A DNA stretch of 64,000 bases from assembly GCA_905147135.1 (NCBI GenBank), contig LR990046.1:16894501-16958500 (forward strand). The letters run 5' to 3'. Made by a program: the position numbers and the translations under genes. Under the pieces are notes generated by a model. That model was not told the DNA's origin and ran no database searches. It saw nothing but the letters and a program-made list of their open reading frames with translations. Of the stretch, positions 46,972 to 57,499 are shown piece by piece. The DNA is from Blastobasis lacticolella (lineage: Eukaryota > Arthropoda > Insecta > Lepidoptera > Blastobasidae). Position 1 is the stretch's first letter. Every line of letters starts with the position of its first letter.

Positions 46972-48946
46972 GTGATATCTTATTGACATTTGTTCCATTC
47001 CCATTATTTTCCCAGTGCCCCTTTTTTCAATGCTTTACCAGTAGCGTAATTTCTATTCCAGTTTTTCCGCATTCCTTAATTTTGTCAGTAGCGTAATTTA
47101 CAATCGCATTTTTCCCCGTTCATGACTTTTACAACAATGAATTTCTATTCTCTACAAATTTTTCTTCAGCAGATTTCCCCAGTTGTAATTACCAGAAACG
47201 TGGACCAGAATAAGGACGCTGGTCTAGGTCGTATGTTTGAACCGTTTTTATTACATTCGTATGTGAATTAGCTACCTATATTTTTCACACTCGTCGCAAT
47301 TGGAGCCACAAGTGTGTAAGAGATAGGTAGCTAATTCGCATCCGAATTTAATTCAAACAGTTCAAAAATACGGCGACAGGAAAAGAACAAAGTCCAGGTT
47401 TAGGTCCAGGCGCAGATCCAGGAGCCGCATTTTTAACCCGTTCTGATTACAGTCGTATGCGAAGTAGCTACCTATGTTTTTCACACTCGTTGCAGTTTGT
47501 CATAAGTGTGAAAGATATAGGTAGCTAATTTGCATACAAATTCAATTCGAACGGTTCAAATATGCGGCGCAAGGACAAGATCAAGGACCAGGACCAGAAA
47601 AAAGTCCAGGTCCAGGTCCAGCTCCAGGCGCAGATCCAGGAGCCGCATTTTTAAACCTTACTGTCTAGATTCGTATGCGAATTTGCTACCTACATCTTTC
47701 ATACTCGTTGCAATTTACTACAAGTTTGAAAGAGACAGGTAGCTAATTCGTCCACGAGTTCAATTTGAAAGGTTCAAATATACGGTGCAAGAAAAGATCA
47801 AGGACCAGGACCAGAACAAGGACTAGGTCCAGGTCCAGACGCAGGTCCAGGAGCCGCAATTTTGAACCGTTCTGATTACATTCATATGCAAATTAGCTGT
47901 CTATCTCTTTCACACTCAGTGCAATTTTCCACAAGTTTAAATGAGACAGGTAGCTAATTTGCATACGTATTCAATTCGATAGGTTCAAATATACGGTGCA
48001 AGGACAAAATCAAGGACCAGGACCAGAACAAGGACTAGGTCCAGGTCCAGGCGCAGATCCAGGAGCCGCATTTTTAACCCGTTCTGAGTACATTTGTATG
48101 GGAATTAGCCACCTATGTTTTTCATACTTGTAGCAATTTATCACAAGTGTGAAAGATATAGGTAGTTAATTCGCATACGAATTCAATTCGAAAGGTTCAA
48201 ATATACGGCGCAAGAACAAGATCAAGGACCAGAACCAGAACAAAGTCCAGGTCCAGGTCCAGCTCCAGGCTCAGATCCAGGAGCCGCATTTTTAAACCTT
48301 TCTGACTAGATTCGTATGCGAATTTGCTACCTATCACTTTCACACTCGTTGCAATTTACTACAAGTTTGAAAGAGACAGGTAGCTTATTCTCACACGAGT
48401 TCAATTCGAAAGGTTCAAATATACGGTGCAAGGACAAGATCAAGGAACAGGACCAGAACAAGGACCAAGTCCAGAACAAGGACCAGGACCAAAACAAGGA
48501 TCAAGACCCGCATTTTTTACCGTTTGGACTAGATTCGTATGCGAATTAGCTACTTATCTCTTTCACACCCGTCGTAATTTACAACAAGGTTGAAAGAAAC
48601 AGGTAGCTAAATCGCATACTAATTCAATTCGAACAGTTCAATAATAGGGCGCAAGGGCCAAAATAAAGTCGAGGTCCATGTACAGGTTTAAGTCCTCCCG
48701 GTAATTTCAACTGGGGTAATCTGCGAAAATTTATAGAGAAGTAAAAATACTTCAATTAAGAAAAATGCAAATGGAAATTACGATAGCGGCACAATTCAGG
48801 AATTGGGGAAAACGAGGATGGAAATCACGCTACGACTAACTAAAAACTTGGCAAAAAAATGCTCTGGGAGAAAAGGGGAAAAAGGGAATTGTCATTCCCT
48901 TCCTCAGCCTAAAATTACCATCTTTGCAAATGTCATTCAGGATGTC
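46972..48946. mobile_element. foldback-like element with hairpin array
   Basis: The sequence at 46984-47205 (GACATTTG.., GTAGCGTAATTTC, TTTTTCCGCATTCC, CCCCAGTTGTAATTACC) is repeated inverted at 48703-48934 (GGTAATTTCAACTGGGG .. GCAAATGTC). The arms are ~220 bp, imperfect, and each contains two GTAGCGTAATTT sub-repeats. Between them lies the tandem hairpin array. Long inverted ends with internal tandem repeats recall foldback (FB) transposons. No transposase is encoded. The outer limits are approximate. Confidence 0.75.
47239..48650 (+). repeat. seven-unit tandem array of ~130-bp palindromes with GGACCA linkers
   Basis: Palindromes begin near 47239, 47437, 47653, 47863, 48076, 48293 and 48518, so the spacing is 198-225 bp. 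Each has arms of ~58 bp around TATGCGAATTAGCTACCTAT / ATAGGTAGCTAATTCGCATA. Each linker is built from GGACCA, GAACAA and GGTCCA words and ends AGGAGCCGCAT. Unit 2 resembles unit 5 and unit 3 resembles unit 6 more than their neighbours, giving a ~640-bp higher-order period. The ORFs across it are low-complexity by-products. Confidence 0.85.
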
Positions 48947-48975
48947 ATTACCAGTCGTCGTTTTCAGTGAGATAG

Positions 48976-49052
48976 ATTAAATTGCCAAATCCTGGATTAT
49001 GGTCAAGACAGACCCTGGGCTCTCGTGCGCGAACACACAACCGGGACAATCC
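48976..49052 (+). mobile_element. SINE A 3' fragment
   Basis: TTGCCAAATCCTGGATTATGGTC, AGACAGACCCTGGGCTC, ACAACCGGGACAAT: the last ~75 bp of SINE A, just outside the foldback element. Confidence 0.7.
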
Positions 49053-49385
49053 CACCAAGAACTTTCTAATTGGTTGACAAAAGAAAAGCTGACACAACAT
49101 GTGTGTGACAGACAAATGCGTGAAAAGATTGCGGTTAGTAAGTATATAGAGGACAAGTACTCTTACTGCTGTCGTTTATTTTAGTTAGATTGACGAACAA
49201 TAAACATCAGTATTAAATAATTTTATTACATACCATGTGTTGACCCTTGGGAATCGGATCTGGGTGTTGGAGACGTTGTCTTATCAATTGCAGCTGTATG
49301 GTTAGCTTCAATATAAAAATAGCTATAACAAAAATGTAGTTCTGAAAATGTAATACAGAACTGTGGAGCATAGTTTTACGATATA

Positions 49386-49746
49386 AAAAAGAAAACATCT
49401 TAGCTTGAATGTCCCGGTTGTGCTCTCGAGGACGAGGGCCTGGGGTCCGCCTTGAACATGATCCAGGATTTGGCGATCAGGTAATTACAATGGAGCGACT
49501 ACCATCTGACCTCCGTGACCCTGCTATGAGGGGAACCTGACCAGATTGGATCATGGTTACAAATTCATTTGCCTGAATTTGCAGGTTTCATCACGATGTT
49601 TTCCCTCACCCTAAGAGCATCGGTAAGAATTCAACTAATATACATAACTCAGAAAAGAGTCATTGGTACATGGCCGCAGCGGGATTCGAACCCGGTACCT
49701 CTCGCTTACGAGTCGAATACTCAGCCGCCCGGCCACCGACGCTCTA
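49386..49746 (-). mobile_element. SINE A copy, full length, with perfect 12-bp target duplication
   Basis: TTTTACGATATA at 49374-49385 and again at 49747-49758 bounds the element exactly. On the minus strand: head GAGCGTCGGTGGCC, B box GGTTCGAATCCCG, a body with GGAAAACATCGTGATGAAACC, and tail CAACCGGGACATTCAAGCTAAGATG. This is the best reference copy in the window. Confidence 0.92.
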
Positions 49747-49769
49747 TTTTACGATATACTTAGATATAA

Positions 49770-50165
49770 AATAAATATTCTACGCTGATGGATCAACCAA
49801 ATACCAACAGACTTTGGATTCGGTGGAAAAATGTGCAAAGAAGATAATTTGTGATCCGCAATTGATTCATAGTAAGCTGCAGAGCATCGAACATCGGCAT
49901 TGGGTTGCACGTCTGTCGGTCTGCACAGTCGGTCGGTAATAGTCTCGTTCCGCTGGCCCCTTTCCGTCATCGGGAAATGCGATTCAGACGAACGCATCAT
50001 CTTTTGTCGTGGATCTTCTAGCTATCCGCCCGAGACGCGTTTGTTCAACCTTTATAATGCGTATGGCTGAGAAATGGAACACGCTACCTGTGAGATGGCC
50101 GTTAAGTGCCTGGCTAGTCTAATAAAAATAAACATTGTAAATAGATAGCGGGAAGTGGTACATAC
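49770..50165 (+). pseudogene. jockey-type LINE ORF2 C-terminus, decayed
   Basis: Reads QQTLDSVEKCAKKIICDPQL, IHSKLQSIEHRHWVARLSV, then loses frame; WNTLP-type wording follows near 50080. Homologous to 25920-26500. It begins right after the SINE A target duplication, so the SINE may have inserted into it. Confidence 0.65.
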
Positions 50166-50184
50166 TCGTATTTGTAATTGTTAT

Positions 50185-50330
50185 GATTAGTTAACACGAT
50201 GCGTCTTCCGGTACGTGGTCGACACTCAAGAACTTTACTGTCCTATAGGTCATTTGTTCTTGTTTCATCTTCTGTCGGCTATTTGCCCTGCCCACTTTAA
50301 GCTGGCAATTTTTCACGCTGGTCGGTGACC
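50185..50330 (-). pseudogene. LINE ORF scrap (KLKWAGQIADRR ... KVLECRPRTGRR)
   Basis: The minus strand gives KLKWAGQIADRR and, in another frame, SKVLECRPRTGRR. This is the block that precedes the RWSDDLVR segment seen at 42975. No other parts are present. Confidence 0.6.
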
Positions 50331-50681
50331 TCCAAAATAATGAAATTCATTATTAATTAACAACTCCTAGGTCACCTAGAGCATCAGCTCATCAGCGATC
50401 ACCAGTAATGCCTCCATCGGGCCTATTTTCTGGTGATCTGTTAGTATATCTGACCCACAAATGGGCAGCAGCCATTGAAAGCATGGGGATAGCCTTAGCG
50501 GTCAGCTTAGCATTACATATATCTTCAACCGGGTCTGGCACACAGCGCTTCTATTGAAGCTTCAATCCTTGAAGTATAGTAGGTTTAGAATAGAAAGGAT
50601 AGGACTTTTATGGAAAGATCCAACTTATTTGGTGTTGTCTGACTTGGACAATTTAAGCCTTTAAAATAAAATGCACAACCT

Positions 50682-51038
50682 AGAAGCGGTGGCCTAGTGG
50701 TTAAGGTATCGGAATCGTAAGCGCAAGGTACCGAGGGTTCAAATCCCACTGCGGCCATGTACCAATGACTCTTTTGAGTAATGCACATTATTTAAATACT
50801 AATCGATAACCTTACGGTGATGAAAATCATCGCGATGAAACCTGCGCTTTCAGGCGACTGAATGTGCAACCATGATCCAATCTGGCCGAGTTCCTCTTTT
50901 AGCAGGGTTACGGAGGTCAGATGGCAATTGTTCCACTGTAATTATATGATCTGCCAAATCCTGGATCATGGTCACGGCGGACCCCGGGCCCTCGTGCGTG
51001 AGAGCACAACCGGGACATTAATGCCAAGATGACGAGCT
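50682..51038 (+). mobile_element. SINE A copy, full length
   Basis: Head GGTGGCCTAGTGGTTAAGG, B box GGTTCAAATCCC, GGCCATGTACCAATGACTC, the body with CTGCCAAATCCTGGATCATGG, and tail ACAACCGGGACATTAATGCC and AAGATGACGAG. Confidence 0.88.
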
Positions 51039-51435
51039 TTATTGATGAAACAGGGTACGTTACCATTTCCTTAGAGCTTTGTCTAAAGGCGCACTGGGAA
51101 TTATGTATTATTGTGATGGATGTGTACTTTTTACACATGTAATCAGTTACATTAGAATAAATACATTAAATATATCAATTATTTGAGAACAATACAATAT
51201 TGTTTGATTGGTTACAATGACAGCCAACCATAGATTTATTGTCAATTTTTCCGTCACTTGACCTCTTTCGTATGATTTATTTGATAAAGCCAGGTTTCCA
51301 CTGTAATCTGTTTCAACATCACTACATATCATAAAACAAAAGTCCCTGTCTGCTTGTTCGCGATAAACTCAAAAACTCCTAAATGGATTTTCATGCGGTT
51401 TTATCTGGACAATATAGAAATGGAAAACGTGCTGC

Positions 51436-51540
51436 CTATTTCCCAGCCTACGGAGACTCTGAAACATAAGTCGCCTTATACGACACCCACGAGAGTAAGG
51501 GGTTGGTACTATTCTACTCTGCGGGATACCACATAGCAAC
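51436..51540 (-). mobile_element. second RTE-like family, fragment
   Basis: The plus strand reads CGCCTTATACGACACCCACG, then GGTTGGTACTATTCTACTCTGC. This is the reverse of the GGGTGTCGTACAAGGCGACT and AGAGTAGAATAG block at 12520-12580. Confidence 0.65.
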
Positions 51541-51825
51541 ACCAAGAGACTAGCATTACCTATATGTATTTATAGCAGTAGACTTTTCCATTCTTGTGAA
51601 CGGGTTGTGTAGACGGTAGTCGCCGTATGTAGAAAGCCACAATATCGAGTTAATTTTACAAGCAATGAAATAAGACCATACTAGGATAGGACGACGCGCA
51701 GGAGGATCGCCTTCTGTATTAGTCCTCAGAATATTAATGTTTACGTTAAATGGGTTTGGTTAACCGGGTAGACAGCGGACCCGGTTAAAGACTTTAGCCC
51801 CGAAGAAAGTCCGCTTGCCCTGCTC

Positions 51826-52128
51826 TTACTGTAAGGGAAAAACCAGCACATTCAGACGACTGACTGACAAACCATGATCCAATCAAGTTTTTTGCTCATC
51901 TACACTTCTGCCGTAAATACGATTCTGCTTAATCTAGTTTCTGCTTTATCCCGTGCCTGCCGAAACCCGCGAAAATAATCTTTTGAGGTTCCCCTATAAA
52001 GAAAGTCATGGAGGTTAGATGTCGCTCCAGTGTAATTACCTGTTTCGCCATATTCTGGCCCAAGGCTGACCCCGGGCTCACATGTGCGAAAGCACAACCG
52101 GGACTATATTGCCAAGATGATGATGGTG
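51826..52128 (+). mobile_element. SINE A copy, 5'-truncated and internally rearranged
   Basis: Starts in the body (GGGAAAAACCAGCACATTCAG), continues to ACCATGATCCAATCA, is disrupted for ~100 bp, and resumes at GGTTCCCCTATAAAG through CACAACCGGGACTATATTGC to CAAGATGATGATGG. Confidence 0.75.
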
Positions 52129-52382
52129 ACATATAAACCTTCCAGAATAAATTATCTAAATCATAGTAAATACCGCATTAAAATCCATGACGTGATTTAC
52201 GAGTTATCGGATACAGACAGATAGATGCGTAAAGCGACGTTATTTTATAAAATGTAAGGATCCGCAGTGAAAACCTGCCTTAAGAATCACAAATAATTAA
52301 TATGTTAAAAATATATTTGTGGTTAAAATGGAGAAACTCTTTGCATGGTTGCATGATTTTGAACCATAGAGAGAAAGAATGC

Positions 52383-52541
52383 AACTAACGATTTAACTGC
52401 AATTTAACTGGGATGATGCTGTGATGATGCTGTGATTATGCTGCGATGTAACTGTGACTGACTCGATACCTCAACGTAGTTATAGTAACATCACAGTAAC
52501 ATTGCAACACAATAACAACTGCACTGCACACCAGAATCGGT
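52383..52541. mobile_element. inverted-repeat element, family C, copy 3 (one end)
   Basis: CGATTTAACTGCAATTTAAC through GACTCGATACCTC to CACACCAGAATCGGTACCCTG is the reverse of the left half of the copy at 33071. The other half is missing. It contains a tandem GATGATGCTGT duplication. Confidence 0.65.
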
Positions 52542-52930
52542 ACCCTGTTCTGTTTTCACTAATCTGAAACAATCAATTTAATTCTAGTGAGTTAAAATTG
52601 AAAAAAATACAACAGATATATACAAAATGTCATAAATTCCTTTGTAGAAAACGCAGGTACCTATAGATCACGCAACCAACATTTTATAAATATTTTAACT
52701 AAACATGGGCTATGACAATGTTATATAACAATGGGACAATGAAGTTTATAAACAGTTTTGCATCAATTGTTACGTCTACAAACGTATCCCACTATAGTAT
52801 TTTCTGTCATATAGTAAACGGATACCGGACATTTGAGGTCAACCAATGGTCGAAGGTCAGGTCAGATCAGCATGATAGCATCACTGTAGGCATTCCTGAG
52901 GGGCTTGTACTGGGGACACATAATGAATTA

Positions 52931-53102
52931 GCGATCATCATCGTTCTAGCGCTTATCCCGGCCTCTACCAGGATCCGCTTTCCTACTCAATCTTCTCCAC
53001 TTCGCCCGGTCTTCGAAATCCTCTCGTCGTAAGCCGTTGGCTCTCGCATTCGACTCAGCGATGTCGATCCATCGCTTCTTAGGCCGCCCACGCACTGCCC
53101 GG
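52931..53102 (-). pseudogene. RTE-type LINE 3' end, 5'-truncated
   Basis: The plus strand reads ATCATCATCGTTCTAGCGCTTA..CGGCCTCTACCAGGATCCGC..CATCGCTTCTTAGGCCGCCCACG, the same family as 46431. Only the last ~170 bp are present. Confidence 0.75.
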
Positions 53103-53582
53103 GCACTCATGAGTGATTATTGGCAATCATGAGTGATTATGTAGTACTTCCCCTCTTGGCAGTGACAAGCAAACAAACTAATAATAACTCGTTAAAAGTT
53201 TCAGCACAATTTTATGAGGTAATTGAACAGAAATGTCCGAACTGTTCTAATTTTACAGAAAACAGACAGTCTGAATCGTTGAGGTTTTATGACAAAAAAC
53301 TACAGTTTGACGTCACTATATCTACTCTTTGTATTATTAAATATTCTGTGTGACGGAGTCGTCAACGGATAAAATATCCTGTTGCATAATGTAATCTACC
53401 TACACATTTCGTAAATCACAAGGCCTAGAAATACCCTAGAAAGATTGTTTGTGATAAACGCAAAATGGAAAAATGTAGATTAATCTATTATTATTAAATC
53501 GTGGGAGCTCACGGCAGTTACTTGTGACCCTTAAATCCCTATAAATCTCAATAGGCTTATATACAAGAGCATAATTAGACCT

Positions 53583-53830
53583 CTAATGCTTTATAGCTGG
53601 CCGACGCCAACGAAGCACGTCCTTGAACTTCATGCTAACGAAAAACATGGTGTAACACGACTCAACCGAGTACATAACGAGTACGTCCGCGGCAGTCTTG
53701 GCGTTAGAGACATCTCGGACAAGATTAAAGAGGTTTGCCTGTGATGGTTTGATTATGTACTGCGTAAGCCCCAGGGATACGTGGGAAACGTATCCCTGGG
53801 GGATAAACATATCTAAACCTGCCTGCACCT
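53583..53830 (+). pseudogene. RTE-type LINE C-terminal fragment with microinversion
   Basis: Across frames: LELHANEKHGVTRLNRVH, NEYVRGSLGVRDISDKIKEV, then YVLRKPQGYVGN and a palindrome at 53769-53801. The match to the copy at 46431 stops at the palindrome. Confidence 0.75.
53769..53801. repeat. perfect 14-bp palindrome, 5-nt loop, inside RTE fragment
   Basis: CCCCAGGGATACGT, loop GGGAA, exact reverse complement. The right arm replaces the sequence expected from other RTE copies. Confidence 0.85.
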
Positions 53831-54111
53831 AAAAGACACGTAGGCGGTTGGTAATTCATATGAAAATTAAATAGTTAATTATTAAGCACCGGATTTAACT
53901 GTCAAATTCAATTCATGGTACATATCAACCAGACCGCCACCGCAACCAATGGGCTGACCACACCGGATACACAAAGCTGCGTCAAAGCAACGTCGCTTTT
54001 CGCGAAAGTCCTGCCTACGCGTTCCCACCCATCATTTAGCACAAAGGTTAATTTGTGCCAATAATAGGACGATCAAGGTTTTCCAGTTTAAATTCACAGA
54101 AAACACAGAAT

Positions 54112-54495
54112 ATGTCGGTGTGGAAACACAAGCCACAGCACAAACACATCATAATTTATAGTCATCACAACGCAATTACATACGTCAACCGCTGTATGCT
54201 TGACCACTTTTCTAGCCGATGTGGTGTGGCTGTCGTACGTGTTAAATGTATGAATCAGTGGGCTGTCTCACTGGGGTATAAATCTTATAATTCGACCCCG
54301 CTGCTGTGGCTTGTAATAAACCGTAAGAAATATATTAACATACAGCAATTAGAGCGATGCCTAATGCCCGCCTTTGGTCCCCATTACATGTTTATTACGA
54401 CCGCTATCATTTACACCTCTGTAATTGTCGAGCATTTACATAATGACGTATTCGAAATGGCGTCCTTCGAGTTTGTGCGGAGTTGTTTCGGCTAA
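54112..54495 (+). CDS. unassigned 127-aa ORF
   Basis: Begins at ATG (MSVWKHKPQHKH) and ends at TAA. It has two hydrophobic stretches (PLLWLVIN, MFITTAIIYTSVIV) but no motif I can name. In 64 kb of sequence one or two chance ORFs of this size are possible. Confidence 0.2.
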   Translation: MSVWKHKPQHKHIIIYSHHNAITYVNRCMLDHFSSRCGVAVVRVKCMNQWAVSLGYKSYNSTPLLWLVINRKKYINIQQLERCLMPAFGPHYMFITTAIIYTSVIVEHLHNDVFEMASFEFVRSCFG

Positions 54496-54873
54496 GGTAT
54501 TTTTCGCTGATGCCAGGAAATAGCTCTCGTCAAACTATAGCACTTAAATGTAGATATGCCAGTATTTAAGTACCTACTTAAATGGATTTCGGGTATAATA
54601 GAAACAAAAACAAAATTTTAAATTTTGTAGATATTTCAAACAAAATATTGTAAATTCTAAAGAAGAAAGCATGGAAATGAAATCAAATGCGTTTAAAAAT
54701 TACATGTCTCTGTCGAATACAGGTATATTAGGGTATTTTTTTATAAAGGATTTCTACTTGAAGGAGAAACAACGAATACCTATCGCTCCATTCACTATTT
54801 CTTTATTGCAAATATCTTTCAATCTACTACCTACTTGAGTACCTTTTTATCAAGCATTTCCACTACAAAATAT

Positions 54874-55167
54874 ATGAAGGTTAAAAAAGAAACGCCTATC
54901 GCTCCATCCACAATTTCTTTATTGGACGATGTGAATATCCTTTGGATTGAAATCGGCTTCAATGATCAGAAACGCTCTCAAATTGGATTGGGCATTTTCC
55001 GTAGCAACGCGCATCTCCTTCTGATTCGGATCCACTCGCAAGTAAACGATTTTATTTTTCGTAGCCTACGTAAGGAATATTTCATCACGAAAGGAGTAAT
55101 ATTTTATCCTCACAACGGACCGCCAGTGAATACATCTATCCATGCATTTTTCACATCTAATCACTAG
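54874..55167 (+). CDS. unassigned 97-aa ORF over a short direct duplication
   Basis: ATG start, MKVKKETPIAPSTISLLDD. The DNA at its start (CCTATCGCTCCAT..ATTTCTTTATTG) is a direct repeat of 54780-54810, ~115 bp upstream. No family was recognised, and an overlapping minus-strand frame is also open. Probably chance. Confidence 0.15.
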   Translation: MKVKKETPIAPSTISLLDDVNILWIEIGFNDQKRSQIGLGIFRSNAHLLLIRIHSQVNDFIFRSLRKEYFITKGVIFYPHNGPPVNTSIHAFFTSNH

Positions 55168-55835
55168 AATAGGTCTAATCGGATTGGAAATCTCTCGTGC
55201 GAGTGAACGCGTGTCCCTGATTTCACGGTAAATATGTTCCAATGTATTGTGTCTCGAAGGGTCCACACATTCGCATTTACATGTTTTCAATGGCGTTTAT
55301 AATATTTTATGCATTTATATCTACTATCTCATAAGCGAGCAGAATAATTTATTTCACGCGGTTGCCACGCCGTTAAAGATATTTCACAAAAAGGGTCTGC
55401 GTGTGGTGGTTCCGATCCAAAAGGGAAATAAAAGTCACATAAACAAATAAAATGAAATATTTTTTTCGTAAAGATATACCTAGGTTATTCATTGCAATTT
55501 TTGTATTTATTTGGATCTCGATCACCATTTCCAGAAATTACAAATGACGTCACCGTCAAGCTAAAAAACGCCGCGCGGTATCAATGTCATCTCCGCTTTT
55601 TTTCCTAGTTTAAACAAATCGAGGTTATTTTTTACTTACTTTCTGAAAAGAATTACTTAATTAGTTAGATTGTAATACCGACACCTAACGATTCCTTCAC
55701 GATCTGGGATATCTGTTTTTCACAGATTTCGGCTTCGAATTTACACACACGTGTGCAAGCCTCACTCTGCGTGCTACAGCGACAACGCTCTACGAAGCCG
55801 AATCAAACGATGTGCATTATTTACGGCCGTTAAGA

Positions 55836-56130
55836 TCATGGCGATAATGTCCCAGTTGTGCTCTCGAGTGCAAGGGACCGGAGTCCGCCTTGATCATGAT
55901 CCAGAATTTGACAGATCAGGTAGTTACCGTGGATGCATAGGATGGCAGAGAACACAGAACAGTAGTTATGTGTTTTGTGGATGCAGGTTTCATCATGATG
56001 TTTCAACTCACCGTAAGCGTTATGTACATAAATATGAAACAGTCATTGGTAAATGGCGGCACTGGAGCTCGAACCCGGTACCTCAGGTTACAAGTCGGAC
56101 CTATTAAACATTAGGTAACCGACGCGCCTC
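55836..56130 (-). mobile_element. SINE A copy, internally deleted
   Basis: Tail side ATAATGTCCCAGTTGTGCTCTC and head side (AACCCGGTACCTCAGG, CTCGAACCC as a mutated B box, ACCGACGCGCCTCC) are both present. The middle has lost ~50 bp and carries unrelated ACACAGAACAGTAG sequence. Confidence 0.75.
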
Positions 56131-56134
56131 CAAT

Positions 56135-57200
56135 ACCGCAGATATCTACATTCTATTGAGATAAAATGTATACTTAATCATATTACGTAAGAAAATACCA
56201 ACTAACATTTTTGCATGATACCAAAACCTGAATTATTTCCTAATAAAAGTAAATTAACAAGTTAGGGCGAAAGTTGTTTGTACCTAAGTAATCCAGATCT
56301 TATCTCCTCCAGTCCAGACACAGAAAACTTTTCCTATTTACGAAAGCATCCAATCCATGTTTGTAAACATATTAATCAATAGTGTGTTCAGTACGAACCT
56401 ACTATTCCTGCGCACTCCACCCCTATGGGGTGTCGCATCTGATGAAGCCAAAAAAGCTTAAAAGCCAAAAAAGCTTAAAAGAAAATAAAGCTTTTCTATT
56501 ATATTCTACTCTATTCTATTCTAAAATCCTTCCCGCCTACAGGCAGTCTCAAGGCGGAGTTTAACAGGTAGGCGCTTAGGTCTTTCAAAGCGCATTGAAA
56601 ATTCTAAATCTCGAGATAAAAGGTAGATATAATTCCCCATACAATTGCATGCCTTCATGCGATCTATCTCCATGCCTAAAATTATGCGTAAAGACAACGC
56701 GTCATATATAGAATAATAACTATCTAAGACTATACTCCTATCACAGAATTGGCGGCTAGGAACAGGTTGGGAATAAGAAAAATGGGTTTTTTTCTTAAGA
56801 ACCCGGATTTCAAAAGAAAATTAATCGAATTAGTCCAGTCATTATTGAATTTTACGGTTGGCAAGCATTGGCAACTAACACCTTTAATGATGCATTTTTA
56901 TTTATATAAAGAGATATAGACATATGTGAATGAATGGAATCCAGCTCTTAATCGAACTTTATTAACGGGTAATTACAGAAAATAAGCTATATTGCTCACC
57001 CATTGCGTTCCTAGCAAGATTATTGGTATCCGCGGCTAACCCAACGGGGGGTAACCATTAGACTCCGTGTTTTGCGACATTTACTTGCATATTTTTTTTT
57101 ATTATACTTAAAGGCTAGGAGTTTGCAAATTTGCAATTTTTTGTGGCTTAGGAGGAGTTAGTTACCAATGCAGACAGGCGCGGAGAGCAATTTTATTTTA
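56135..57200. other. no feature recognised
   Basis: AT-rich, with a small AAGCCAAAAAAGCTTAAAAG tandem duplication near 56447-56480. No gene. Confidence 0.3.
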
Positions 57201-57204
57201 TACT

Positions 57205-57345
57205 AGGAGACCCGGCGCGATTACGTTCGCGTGGCGTCCTACGCCTACACTACCCTACCCCTACCCCTATCCTACATTACCCTCTCCTTACTCCTACCAC
57301 ACCCTACCTTACCCTACCCAACACCTACTTTACCCCTACATACCT
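57205..57345 (-). repeat. GGTGTAGGGTAG-type minisatellite and flank, second locus
   Basis: On the minus strand, degenerate GTAGGGTAGGG units run into GTAGGACGCCACGCGAA and GCGCCGGGTCTCCTAGTA, the same flank as at 45655-45700. The two loci are therefore copies of one dispersed element, not independent arrays. Confidence 0.7.
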
Positions 57346-57452
57346 TTTTTTCTTTCTTACAAACCCTTCTCTTGAATCACTCTTTCTATTGTTGAAAACC
57401 GCATTAAAATCCGTTATGTAGTTTATAAGTTCTAAGCGTACCTATGTACCCT

Positions 57453-57492
57453 CCGTCCATCCTTATGTACCTATGTACATAAGGATAGACGG
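57453..57492. repeat. near-perfect 18-bp palindrome, 4-nt loop
   Basis: CCGTCCATCCTTATGTAC, loop CTAT, then its inverse with one mismatch. Confidence 0.75.
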
Positions 57493-57499
57493 GTACCGA

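Noticed and set aside
47530..48549. Arg/Ser-rich and Gln/Asp-rich ORFs in the tandem array
   Set aside because: Low-complexity products of the GGTCCA/GGACCA linkers, broken at each palindrome.
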